Source of the DNA: Planktomarina sp.
Lineage (GTDB): Bacteria; Pseudomonadota; Alphaproteobacteria; Rhodobacterales; Rhodobacteraceae
Reading direction: 5' to 3'
DNA length: 64,000 nucleotides
NCBI GenBank assembly: GCA_016780825.1
Contig: JADHLF010000001.1
Location: 48,286-112,285, forward strand
A program made the translations under genes and the position numbers. Below, piece after piece: positions 39,758 to 48,233 of this stretch (positions are counted from its first letter, which is position 1; each line of letters opens with the position of its first letter). The notes under the pieces were generated by a model that searched no databases, was not told where the DNA came from, and saw nothing but the letters and a program-made list of their open reading frames with translations.

Positions 39758-40896
39758 TGCCCCAAGGTTTCGAAATCACAGAATTCAAAACGCGCCTGGC
39801 CCGGGCACAAAGCCGCATGGATGCGGCGGATCTCGACGCGATTTTATTGACCACAGAACCAGATATTCGCTATTTCACCGGCTATCTCACAAGATTTTGG
39901 GAAAGCCCGTGCCGGCCGTGGTTCTTGGTCGTGCCCCGCTCTGGCGATCCCATTGCGGTCATCCCCTCGATTGGCGCCGCGCTTATGGCCCGCACATGGA
40001 TCACAGATATTCGCACATGGCGTGCTCCAGATCTCGAAGATGATGGCATCAGTCTCTTGGCCGAGACCCTGCGGGATATAGGCCCGCGTATTGGCACGCC
40101 CAGTGGTTTGCAGTCACATCTGCGCATGCCGCTGGGCGATTTTGCCCGGCTCAATGCCGCTCTGCTCCAACCTATTGGCGCGGATGCTGACATTCTGCAC
40201 AGCCTCCGTCTGGTGAAATCGGAGGCTGAGATTGAGAAGATCAGAACCGCCTGCCGCATTGCCACCCGCGCCTTTGAACGCGTGCCGGAGATTGCCTGCA
40301 TTGGCCAGCCTTTGGCGCCGGTGTTTCGTGATTTTCAGCGCCTCTGTCTGGATGAAGGCGCCGATTGGGTGCCCTATCTCGCCGGTGCTGCGGCGCCGGG
40401 CGGCTATGGCGATGTCATCTCTCCGGCGGACGAGCGTCCGCTCGAGGCCGGAGATGTCTTGATGCTGGACACGGGCCTGGTGCATGATGGCTATTTTTGC
40501 GATTTTGATCGCAACTTTTCCGTTGGCAACCCATCGCCGGATGTTGCCGCAGGTCATAGCCGTTTGATTGAGGCCACATATGCCGCTTTTGAGGCCGCCC
40601 GGCCAGGCGCGACCGCGGCAGACCTGTTTCACGTTATGGATAAGATTGTCACGGGCGACGCCGGAGGATCGGAGGCGGGCCGCTATGGCCACGGGCTTGG
40701 CATGAACCTCACGGAATGGCCCAGCTTGATCCCAACAGATCACACGCCGCTGGTGCCGGGCATGGTCCTCACCTTGGAGCCCGGCATTGAACTGGCGCCA
40801 GGTCGTGCCTTGGTTCATGAGGAGAATATTGTCATTCGGGAGACGGGCGCTGAGTGGCTGAGCCAACCCTATGGCGCCGAAATGCTTAGGATTTAA
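39757..40896 (+). CDS. M24 family peptidase/amidohydrolase (creatinase fold)
   Basis: Pita-bread-fold hydrolase (379 aa) of the Xaa-Pro dipeptidase/creatinase/ectoine hydrolase group. Two-metal ligands are present: Asp238 (LMLDTG), Asp249 (CDFDRNF), His312 (GHGLGMNLTEWPS), Glu341 (LTLEPGIE) and a Glu in VHEENIVI. With metal ligands kept, it is not a creatinase proper. Sequence and neighbours recall DoeA/EutD ectoine hydrolase, but substrate is unproven. It shares one base with the lyase stop (TAATG). Confidence 0.85.
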   Translation: MPQGFEITEFKTRLARAQSRMDAADLDAILLTTEPDIRYFTGYLTRFWESPCRPWFLVVPRSGDPIAVIPSIGAALMARTWITDIRTWRAPDLEDDGISLLAETLRDIGPRIGTPSGLQSHLRMPLGDFARLNAALLQPIGADADILHSLRLVKSEAEIEKIRTACRIATRAFERVPEIACIGQPLAPVFRDFQRLCLDEGADWVPYLAGAAAPGGYGDVISPADERPLEAGDVLMLDTGLVHDGYFCDFDRNFSVGNPSPDVAAGHSRLIEATYAAFEAARPGATAADLFHVMDKIVTGDAGGSEAGRYGHGLGMNLTEWPSLIPTDHTPLVPGMVLTLEPGIELAPGRALVHEENIVIRETGAEWLSQPYGAEMLRI

Positions 40897-40897
40897 C

Positions 40898-41644
40898 ATG
40901 AGTTTACTGCCATATGATATTGTTTCAATTGAACCAACTCGAATCGGACTTGTGGTTTTGCAATCGGATGAAACCATCGAGCGCGATATGATGCAGATGC
41001 GCGGCACCGCGGATCTCTTCTTTAGCCGCGTGCCCAGTGGACAGCAGGTCACCGCCGCAACGCTGCAATCTTTTGCAGGGCATATTGAAGCCTCCGCCGC
41101 GCTCTTTCCCCAGACCCTTCACTTCAACGCCGTCGGCTATGGCTGCACCTCTGGCACCGCTCAAATTGGCGTGCAGGAGATCGAACGACTGGTGAAATCT
41201 GGAACGAAAACCCAAGCGGTCAGCCAGCCCGTATCCGCATTGGTGGCGGCTTGCCAGCATCTCAAGCTCAAACGTATTGCGTTTTTGTCCCCCTACCTGG
41301 AGGAGGTCAGCGCCAATCTGCGGAAGGTATTGCAGCAGAACGGCGTTGAAACCCCAGTGTTTGGCACCTTCGGCGAGGCCGAAGAGTCAAAAGTTGTTCG
41401 CATCTCTGGCGCATCGGTTCAAAGCGCGGCCCGTCATCTGCTCGCAGAGGACGGGCTTGACGGCATTTTTCTCAGCTGCACCAACCTGCGCACCATGGAT
41501 TTGATTGCGCCGATGGAAAGGGAATTGGGCGTGCCTGTGCTGTCCAGCAACCTTGTGCTCGCCTGGCATCTCGCGCAGCTGTCTGGCGATCCACAGGCGT
41601 TGCAAGGGCCCGGCCGGCTCTTTGCCGCCCAGGCCGTCGACTGA
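40898..41644 (+). CDS. Asp/Glu racemase superfamily protein (maleate isomerase/EutA-like)
   Basis: Protein of 248 aa with the two cysteines of the Asp/Glu/hydantoin racemase and maleate isomerase superfamily: Cys83 (GYGCTSGTA) and Cys194 (FLSCTNLRT). Those two serve as acid/base or nucleophile. The arrangement is closer to maleate isomerase, arylmalonate decarboxylase and EutA than to glutamate racemase. The start at 40898 lies one base after the M24 stop. The product of the operon is not known. Confidence 0.85.
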   Translation: MSLLPYDIVSIEPTRIGLVVLQSDETIERDMMQMRGTADLFFSRVPSGQQVTAATLQSFAGHIEASAALFPQTLHFNAVGYGCTSGTAQIGVQEIERLVKSGTKTQAVSQPVSALVAACQHLKLKRIAFLSPYLEEVSANLRKVLQQNGVETPVFGTFGEAEESKVVRISGASVQSAARHLLAEDGLDGIFLSCTNLRTMDLIAPMERELGVPVLSSNLVLAWHLAQLSGDPQALQGPGRLFAAQAVD

Positions 41645-41661
41645 TAGGGCCTCGGCAAACC

Positions 41662-42468
41662 TTAAACCCGCTGCAAAAAGTCCAAAACGGGCGCGGCAAA
41701 AGCCTCTGGCGCTTCGAGCAGCCCCAGATGTTTGAAGCGGGGTATGATTTGGCACTCTGCCCCCGCGATTTCAGCGGCGATGTCCCGGCTCATCTGCGGC
41801 GTTGAGCCCACATCTTCCGTAGATGTCATCACCAAACTTGCTACCTTTAAAGCCGGGACGGGACGAATTAACTCCCTCACCCCATGGGCCAAAACCCAAG
41901 CGGACTGCCCATAGCTCGCGCGATCCGCCTGCAGGCGCCAAGCCGCAACCTGCCGCGGGATCGGTGAATGCGAGGCCAGAAATTCTGGCGTGAACCAGCG
42001 CTCCAACGCGGCCTGAAGCGTCGCCTCAGCGCCCCGATCCAGCGCCTTGCGGGCCCGCGTCTCGACCTCCTGCTGCATCTGCGCACCGCGGTCATGCGGA
42101 GAATTCAAAATAACCAATGACCGCACCAAATGTGGATGGTCCATGGCGACCCGTCGATTGATCATCCCGCCAATGGAAAATCCAACCAAATGTGCAGGGC
42201 CCAATGCGGTTTCCTCCAGCAATCGGGCGATTTGACCGGCAAAGATCGATAGGGTGAGCGGGCGCTCTGCCGGAGCGCTCTGCCCATGGCCATAAAGGTC
42301 ATAATTCAACACGCGATACCGGGCGCAGAGCGCTGGCAAATGCGCCTGCCACAGCGATGAGGTCAACCCCAACCCATGGATCAGCACCAATGGCGGCCCA
42401 TCTTCGGGCCCGTCAAGCCTATAGGCCGTGCCATCGGCTGCTCTAAACACCGGCGGGATTGTCCACAT
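41662..42468 (-). CDS. Alpha/beta hydrolase
   Basis: Alpha/beta hydrolase (268 aa) of the 3-oxoadipate enol-lactonase/RutD-like type. Oxyanion HGLGLTSSLW at 31-40, nucleophile Ser98 (VGFSIGGM), His247 (RFKHLGLLE), with an acid in TSTEDVGS. The start at 42468 is preferred; it overlaps the DUF1185 gene by 26 bp. It is the last gene of the ABC-importer operon, where it may hydrolyse an ester, lactone or amide made by the LLM monooxygenase, by inference. Confidence 0.87.
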   Translation of the reverse strand: MWTIPPVFRAADGTAYRLDGPEDGPPLVLIHGLGLTSSLWQAHLPALCARYRVLNYDLYGHGQSAPAERPLTLSIFAGQIARLLEETALGPAHLVGFSIGGMINRRVAMDHPHLVRSLVILNSPHDRGAQMQQEVETRARKALDRGAEATLQAALERWFTPEFLASHSPIPRQVAAWRLQADRASYGQSAWVLAHGVRELIRPVPALKVASLVMTSTEDVGSTPQMSRDIAAEIAGAECQIIPRFKHLGLLEAPEAFAAPVLDFLQRV

Positions 42469-43039
42469 CGCGGCCCATATCGCGCAGATCATCATAGCGG
42501 TTGCCAATCCGGTGCAAGGGATGGCCGCCAATGGAGGCGCCAAGCGCAATCAAGATCTCATCCTCAGCGGGCGCATCCGGCACGGTGGTGTGTATGGTTT
42601 GGTAATGGCTGCGCATGCCGCCATCATCCTTATGCATCAAAGGGATCATCAAGGACGTGCCCGCGCTGCCGCGGGTATTGGTGAAAGCAAGATAGGATTT
42701 GGCATGGACCGCCTCGCGGAATTGATTGCCAAAATGCAGCGTATGCGTCATGGCTTGCGCGTGCTCTAACTCGCCCCCCATGCCGACAATGCTGGCCTTG
42801 CCGCAGCCCTCAATCTTATCTCCACAAATCTCAAGCAACAGATTGGTCAAGAGCTTGCCCAGGACCGGCCCGTGCTCTTGAATTTCTGGCCGGAGGTTCT
42901 CAACCCATCCACGACAAAACCAAGGGTTTTTAACAATCACCATGGCGCTCACCAATTTGGTTGGCACAGGCACAGCCTTGCCCCCCTCTTGATAGGTGGT
43001 TTGAACCAGCGTCAGCGTGCGGCGAATTTCAATACTCAT
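42443..43039 (-). CDS. DUF1185 (amino acid synthesis family, PF06684) protein
   Basis: Protein of 198 aa of the PF06684 family. Crystal structures of family members (BB2672 and SPO0826) show a chorismate mutase/YjgF-like fold, and a role in amino-acid metabolism was proposed, but no reaction is known. LVSAMVIVKNPWFCRGW and GKASIVGMGGELEHAQAMTH are recognisable family blocks; His/Glu in GELEHAQ could be catalytic. AAGGGA precedes the ATG. It lies 11 bp after the LLM gene and overlaps the hydrolase. Confidence 0.88.
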   Translation of the reverse strand: MSIEIRRTLTLVQTTYQEGGKAVPVPTKLVSAMVIVKNPWFCRGWVENLRPEIQEHGPVLGKLLTNLLLEICGDKIEGCGKASIVGMGGELEHAQAMTHTLHFGNQFREAVHAKSYLAFTNTRGSAGTSLMIPLMHKDDGGMRSHYQTIHTTVPDAPAEDEILIALGASIGGHPLHRIGNRYDDLRDMGRDVDNPAGV

Positions 43040-43050
43040 GGCGACATCCC

Positions 43051-44085
43051 TTAGGTGAATTCTGGCATAACATGATCAATGAAGCTCTGAAGAGAGCGTT
43101 TCTGCTCGACCATCCCCAATCCCATTGAGGCATAATAAATGAAAGCATCGACGCCCAAAGCCTCATAACGGCGCAGTTTTGCAATCACCTGTTCGGGCGC
43201 GCCAAACATCAGGTTTTCCTCAAGCATTTCGGGATCCACACGGACATTACCCTTCAACTCCTCCGCCGAGACCGCGTCAGGAAAGCCATTGTGCACCGCT
43301 CCGGTCTTGGTCATCAGATTGCCAAATCTGCCCAAAACATTGCGTATGGCGTCCATGGCTGCGGCGCGATCGTCTTCAGTTTCGTAAACCGCCGTGTGGC
43401 GCATCATAGCGAATGTGCCTTGCCAGCCATTGCCCGCCGTCTCAATGGCCTCATCGAGCTGCGCCTTATATCTTTCCGCCTCTGCAAAGGGCATGGAAAA
43501 CGGCCAAGACATGATGTTACAGTGATTGGCCACCGCATAATCAAAGGTGATGGGCGAGCGGGCCGCCACCCACATGGGCACCTCACCTTGCAGCGGCTTG
43601 GGACAGGATGTGGCAGCGGGGAACTGCCAATATGTCCCGTCATGCGTAACATCCCCCTGCCAAAGCTTGCGCACCAAGGGCAGCATCTCTTGCATATAGC
43701 GCCAGCTGTCACTTTGGGCCAAACCGGGTTTCATTCGGTCGAACTCGCGTTGATAGGCCCCAGAGCCCAGCCCCAATTCCAACCGCCCATCCGACAGCAG
43801 ATCAACCATGGCCGCTTCACCCGCCAAATTGATCGGATGCCAGTAGGCGGCATTGGCCACGCCGCAGCCCAAACGGATATTTTCGGTGTGATCGGCCCAC
43901 CAGGTCATGATTTGAAACGGATTGGGCGCAATGGTCATTTCAAGCGCGTGATGCTCTGCCGCCCAAGCAATGTCAAATCCAGCTCGGTCAGCCATCTGAA
44001 CCATTTCAAGGACATGATCGCGCACCGCGCGCATATCTGTCTGCGCATCCATACGTTCTAAATTTATCGCAATGTGAAACTTCAT
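43051..44085 (-). CDS. LLM class flavin-dependent monooxygenase
   Basis: Bacterial luciferase-like TIM-barrel enzyme (344 aa). MVQMADRAGFDIAWAAEHHA near the N-terminus and LSDGRLELGLGSGAYQREFDRM in the middle are standard class signatures; QVIAKLRRYEALGVDAFIYY closes the barrel. These enzymes use reduced FMN from a partner reductase to oxygenate an amine, sulfonate, ketone or pyrimidine ring. The flavin reductase at 50863 is the probable partner. It lies 4 bp after the aldehyde dehydrogenase gene. Confidence 0.9.
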   Translation of the reverse strand: MKFHIAINLERMDAQTDMRAVRDHVLEMVQMADRAGFDIAWAAEHHALEMTIAPNPFQIMTWWADHTENIRLGCGVANAAYWHPINLAGEAAMVDLLSDGRLELGLGSGAYQREFDRMKPGLAQSDSWRYMQEMLPLVRKLWQGDVTHDGTYWQFPAATSCPKPLQGEVPMWVAARSPITFDYAVANHCNIMSWPFSMPFAEAERYKAQLDEAIETAGNGWQGTFAMMRHTAVYETEDDRAAAMDAIRNVLGRFGNLMTKTGAVHNGFPDAVSAEELKGNVRVDPEMLEENLMFGAPEQVIAKLRRYEALGVDAFIYYASMGLGMVEQKRSLQSFIDHVMPEFT

Positions 44086-44089
44086 CGGA

Positions 44090-45565
44090 TCACCTTGGTT
44101 GAAAGGGGTTGGCGATAGGATCATCCGACAGGTTGACCCAGATGGTTTTTGCACGGGTGTAATCATACATGGCTTGCAGCCCAGCCTCTCGCCCATGACC
44201 GGAGGTTTTCACCCCGCCGAATTCAGCAATCGGCGAAATCATTCTGTAGGTATTGATCCAAACCATTCCCGATTTCAATGCTTTGGCCAAACGCAGTTGC
44301 CGGGCGCCATCGCGGGTAAACAGCCCCGTGGCCAGCCCATGTTTGGTGTCATTGGCCAGTGCCAAAACCTCTGATTCCGTGCGAAACCGCTGGACGGCCA
44401 GCACCGGGCCAAAAAGCTCCGTATCGACAATGGTCATATCTTGGCGAGGGCATTCAATGATGGTGGGTTCAAAGAACAAACCCGGCCGCGCAAGACGGCG
44501 CCCGCCACATAGAAGCTTGCCCCCCTCCTCAATGGCAAGGGCCACTTGCCGCTCGATATGTTCGATTTGGCCAAGCGTGCATAGGGGGCCCATTTCCGTC
44601 GCATCGGCCTGCGGATCACCAATGGCAATGCCGCGGGCGATGGTGAGCATCCGCGCCAAAAAGTCATCAGCTATGGACTCGTGCAGATAAAGCCGCGAAC
44701 CCGCGACACAGGATTGACCGCTGGCCGCGAATATCCCGGCAATCGCACCATTGACAGCGCTCTCAATATTGGCGTCATCAAAGACAATAATTGGAGATTT
44801 GCCGCCGAGTTCCAGACTCACTTCCGCAAAATTTTCCGCAGAATTCTTGACCACCTGCGCCGCAGCCGCCGGCCCGCCGGTGAAGGCAACACGGGCCACT
44901 TTCGGGTGACGGGTTAATTCACGACCGCAAACCGCGCCATGACCTGTAAGGATATTGACCACACCCGGCGGAATGCCGGCCTCAGCGATCAATTTCCCAA
45001 AAGCCAAAAGCGGCGCACTGGCATGTTCGGAAGCCTTGAGCACCATCGTATTGCCCGCCGCCAGAGCTGGACCCAGCTTAGTGGCGGTGAGGAACATTTG
45101 GCTGTTCCAAGGGATCACAGCGGCGATGACCCCCAAGGGCTCCCGGTTGGTAAACACAAACATATCGGGCTTATCAATCGGCAATGTATCACCGCTGATT
45201 TTATCAGCCGCACCCGCAAAGAAATGCAAATATTCAGCGATATAAGTGGCCTGCCAAGCGGTTTCCTTGAACATTTTGCCGGTATCGCGGGTCTCAATGC
45301 GCCCGATCTGCTCCGAATGCGCCGCCAAGAGATCTGCAAGCCTGGCCAAATGCTTGCCGCGCTGGGTTGGGGTCATCGCCCCCCACGGACCGTCTAGGGC
45401 AGCCGCGGCCGCTTCGACCGCCTGGTTCACATCGGCATGGGTCGCCTCGGGAATGCGGGCCCAAGCCCGGCCTGTTGAGGGCTCCATGCAGTCAAATGCA
45501 GCCCCATCAGAGGCCGCGCACCACTGGCCATCAATCAGCATCTGCAATTGCTCAAGTTCAGACAT
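44090..45565 (-). CDS. Aldehyde dehydrogenase
   Basis: NAD(P)-dependent aldehyde dehydrogenase (491 aa). The nucleophile is Cys286 (ASGQSCVAGSRLYL) and the general base Glu252 (LELGGKSPI), 34 residues apart as usual. VIPWNSQMFLTATKLGPALA holds the cofactor-binding Asn. The start at 45565 follows GGAGGGG. It resembles betaine-aldehyde or gamma-aminobutyraldehyde dehydrogenases, but in this operon probably oxidises the aldehyde produced by the monooxygenase. A 109-bp gap separates it from the permease upstream. Confidence 0.92.
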   Translation of the reverse strand: MSELEQLQMLIDGQWCAASDGAAFDCMEPSTGRAWARIPEATHADVNQAVEAAAAALDGPWGAMTPTQRGKHLARLADLLAAHSEQIGRIETRDTGKMFKETAWQATYIAEYLHFFAGAADKISGDTLPIDKPDMFVFTNREPLGVIAAVIPWNSQMFLTATKLGPALAAGNTMVLKASEHASAPLLAFGKLIAEAGIPPGVVNILTGHGAVCGRELTRHPKVARVAFTGGPAAAAQVVKNSAENFAEVSLELGGKSPIIVFDDANIESAVNGAIAGIFAASGQSCVAGSRLYLHESIADDFLARMLTIARGIAIGDPQADATEMGPLCTLGQIEHIERQVALAIEEGGKLLCGGRRLARPGLFFEPTIIECPRQDMTIVDTELFGPVLAVQRFRTESEVLALANDTKHGLATGLFTRDGARQLRLAKALKSGMVWINTYRMISPIAEFGGVKTSGHGREAGLQAMYDYTRAKTIWVNLSDDPIANPFQPR

Positions 45566-45674
45566 GCGCCCCTCCACCACTATTTTCTTGCAAGCCTAGC
45601 AGAGTTTCATAGCAAAAAAGGAAAATTGCGTCGTTTGCCCTCATGAAAACCGACGCCCGACGATAAATTTTGCC

Positions 45675-46916
45675 CTAGGAGGGGGTCACACCGCGCAGGC
45701 GCTCCGATCTGCGGCGCAGCAATTCCACCGTGGTCAAAAGCAGGATCGAGATGATGACCAAGATCGTCGCAACCGCCAAGATGGTCGGTGAAATTTGCTC
45801 ACGAATGCCGCTGAACATCTGCCGCGGAATCGTACGTTGGCGCACATCCGCCAGCTGCAACACCGCCACGACCTCGTCAAAGCTCGTGATAAAGGCAAAA
45901 AGCGCCCCGGAAATGACCCCGGGCAGGATCAACGGCATTTGCACCTTAAAGAAGGTACGGATCGGCCCCGCGCCCATATTCGCGCTGGCCCGAGTCAAAG
46001 ATTGATCAAAGCCCGATAGGGTGGCTGTGACCGTGATGATCACAAATGGTGTGCCCAAAACAGCATGAGCCAGAATGATGCCAAGATAGGTCTTCGCCAG
46101 GCCGACACTCGAGAAAAAGAAAAACAGACCCGAGGCGGTGATCACCAAAGGCACAATCATCGGCGAAATCAGCAAGGCCATGATTGGCCGGCGAAACGGC
46201 ATATCACTGGAGGACAAACCAACGGCCGCCAGCGTGCCCAGAGCCGTGGAGATCATCGTCGCCCAGAACCCAATGAAAAAGGAGTTGCGAATGGAGCGAA
46301 TCCACTGCGCATTCGACCACATATCATTCCACCAGCCGACAGCCGCCGCCGGATCCACCATACCATTTTGCAAAATATCAATATACCAGCGCAAAGAATA
46401 GGCCAGCGGATCAAAGCGCAACATCCCGGGGGTGAAGCTGAAATAGGGCTCTTGGTTGAAGCTCAAAGGGATCAAGACGAAAATCGGCATAATCAAGAAC
46501 ACAAAGATCATACCGCATATGACGCGAAAACTGTAGAACCAGAGCACTTGACGCGCCGTGGCATAGGGCGGCAAATTCAAGCGATAGCGGCCCGAAGCCA
46601 GCCAACAGGTCATGCCACCGGCGATATAGCCCACAATGGCCATCAAAACGCCGTAAGCAAAGCCAACCAATCCAGCCCCGACACAGAAGAAGGCGATCAC
46701 ACCCAGCCAAGCGGCCAGGCGTCCACGATCCCCAAGCCGGGTTACGGCAAAAGAGAAAGCCGCAAAGAGCACCGCGCCAATGGCCAAAAAGGGCAGCATG
46801 AGCCCGGTATCGCCCTGGGCTGTCATCACTCCCGCCAAGCCGCCAAAGCCTGCCAAAATTCCCACAGTGAACCCCAGCGGGGGTTTGGGTGGAATATAAC
46901 GATATTCACCTGTCAT
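45675..46916 (-). CDS. ABC transporter permease, PotC-like, with N-terminal membrane extension
   Basis: Inner-membrane permease (413 aa). The C-terminal about 270 residues are a normal PotC-like permease with the EAA-type loop ASANMGAGPIRTFFKVQMPLI, which docks the ATPase. The first about 140 residues add four or five hydrophobic segments before the core, making it about 130 residues longer than typical PotC proteins. Its start lies 5 bp from the stop of the other permease. The operon context says it imports the compound degraded by the downstream enzymes. Confidence 0.92.
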   Translation of the reverse strand: MTGEYRYIPPKPPLGFTVGILAGFGGLAGVMTAQGDTGLMLPFLAIGAVLFAAFSFAVTRLGDRGRLAAWLGVIAFFCVGAGLVGFAYGVLMAIVGYIAGGMTCWLASGRYRLNLPPYATARQVLWFYSFRVICGMIFVFLIMPIFVLIPLSFNQEPYFSFTPGMLRFDPLAYSLRWYIDILQNGMVDPAAAVGWWNDMWSNAQWIRSIRNSFFIGFWATMISTALGTLAAVGLSSSDMPFRRPIMALLISPMIVPLVITASGLFFFFSSVGLAKTYLGIILAHAVLGTPFVIITVTATLSGFDQSLTRASANMGAGPIRTFFKVQMPLILPGVISGALFAFITSFDEVVAVLQLADVRQRTIPRQMFSGIREQISPTILAVATILVIISILLLTTVELLRRRSERLRGVTPS

Positions 46917-46921
46917 TGGTC

Positions 46922-48172
46922 TTACCCCAGTTTCATATTGTCGATGCCAACCACGCGGTCATAGACCCAGAAGAGGAACATCACGAACACCAGCATCACC
47001 AGCCCGAGGGCGGCCGCAAGGTTCCAGTTCAGTGATTTTCGCATATGGAAATCAATGATATTTGAGACCATCTGGCCATCCTGCCCGCCAACCAAAGCCG
47101 GGGTGATGTAATAGCCAATGGCCAAAATGAAGACCAGCAAGGCCCCTGCCCCAATACCTGGCACAGATTGCGGGAAATAGACGCGCCAAAAGGCCGTCCA
47201 ATCCGTTGCGCCCATCGACTTGGCCGCCCGCACATAGCTCGGCGGAATGGTTTTCATGACGGAAAACAACGGCAAGATCATGAAGGGCAGCAAAATATGG
47301 GTCATGGCAATCAATGTGCCGGTTTTATTGTAGATCAAACTGAAGCGATCCTCATCGGTCGCCAAACCAAAGACCACAAAGAGGTCATTCATCACCCCTT
47401 GAGCTTGAAGCATGGCAATCCAAGCGGTGGTGCGCACCAAAAGCGAGGTCCAAAAGGGCAAAAGCACCAAGATCAAGAGCACGTTCGAGGTGCGCAGCGG
47501 CAGGGAGGCCATTAAAAAGGCAATGGGATAGCCGAGGATCAAACAAAATACAGTGACCAAAAAGGAAATTTCCATCGTCCTCGCAAAGAGCTGCACATGA
47601 ATGCGGCGTTCTTCACTTTGCTGTACGATCGAACCGTCGGCCAGCATTTTGCGGTCCAGAGCCGCCGCGATATAGGCGGGCGTAAAGATCCGGCTGGCGG
47701 TTTTCATCGCACGCCAAGTTTCAATATCCGCCCAGTCTTTGTCCCTCTTGATCAACGCCTCCATATAGGGGGGGGTCATTTTGGCAGCGTTGCGCGCGGT
47801 CTTGGTAAAAAGGCTCCGAGTGCCGCTCAACTCACGGTTGACGCGCGTCGCCACTTTACCGATGGTTTTGTCTTCTTTCGACTGCGCCAAATCGCCTACT
47901 AAGGCGGCCGCCATCTTTTCGGTTGGCGCCGTGTTGCCATCCCAATCGGCCATGGCCGCAGAGGTCGCTGGCATCAGAGTCGCAAACCGCGCGTCATAGA
48001 CCGACTGACGCAAGAAATCCAAAATCGGGTATACAAAAACCACAATGATAAACGCCAAAAGCGGAAGGGCGAGGCCAAAAGCCCGCGCTCGGCTTCGAAA
48101 CATCGATTGCGCCAATTTCCGCTTTAGGGGGGTACCATCTACCGCAAGAAGCGGTGCAGAGGAGTCCGTCAT
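46922..48172 (-). CDS. ABC transporter permease, PotB-like, with large periplasmic insert
   Basis: Inner-membrane permease (416 aa). One helix near 30-55 (FGLALPLLAFIIVVFVYPIL) is followed by about 140 residues of soluble, partly helical sequence, then the five-helix permease core with AKSMGATDWTAFWRVYFPQ as the EAA loop. The insert is much longer than in E. coli PotB. It starts 61 bp downstream of the binding-protein gene, past a hairpin that probably lowers its expression. Confidence 0.92.
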   Translation of the reverse strand: MTDSSAPLLAVDGTPLKRKLAQSMFRSRARAFGLALPLLAFIIVVFVYPILDFLRQSVYDARFATLMPATSAAMADWDGNTAPTEKMAAALVGDLAQSKEDKTIGKVATRVNRELSGTRSLFTKTARNAAKMTPPYMEALIKRDKDWADIETWRAMKTASRIFTPAYIAAALDRKMLADGSIVQQSEERRIHVQLFARTMEISFLVTVFCLILGYPIAFLMASLPLRTSNVLLILVLLPFWTSLLVRTTAWIAMLQAQGVMNDLFVVFGLATDEDRFSLIYNKTGTLIAMTHILLPFMILPLFSVMKTIPPSYVRAAKSMGATDWTAFWRVYFPQSVPGIGAGALLVFILAIGYYITPALVGGQDGQMVSNIIDFHMRKSLNWNLAAALGLVMLVFVMFLFWVYDRVVGIDNMKLG

Positions 48173-48200
48173 AGGTTCAAGATCCTAAAATAAAAGACAA

Positions 48201-48222
48201 TGGGGCGCTCGAAAGCGCCCCA
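48201..48222 (-). terminator. Hairpin between binding protein and permease (attenuator)
   Basis: TGGGGCGCT (48201-48209) and AGCGCCCCA (48214-48222) form a perfect 9-bp stem with a 4-nt CGAA loop. On the minus strand it is followed by TTGTCTTTTATTTT. Lying 12 bp after the binding-protein stop, it probably acts as a partial terminator and mRNA stabiliser so that the binding protein is made in excess. Confidence 0.8.
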
Positions 48223-48233
48223 TCAAAGACAAA

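Noticed and set aside
38693..41644. Calling the operon ectoine degradation outright
   Set aside because: DoeB, EutC and an ectoine transporter are absent, and the lyase is closer to diaminopropionate ammonia-lyase, so only the resemblance is reported.
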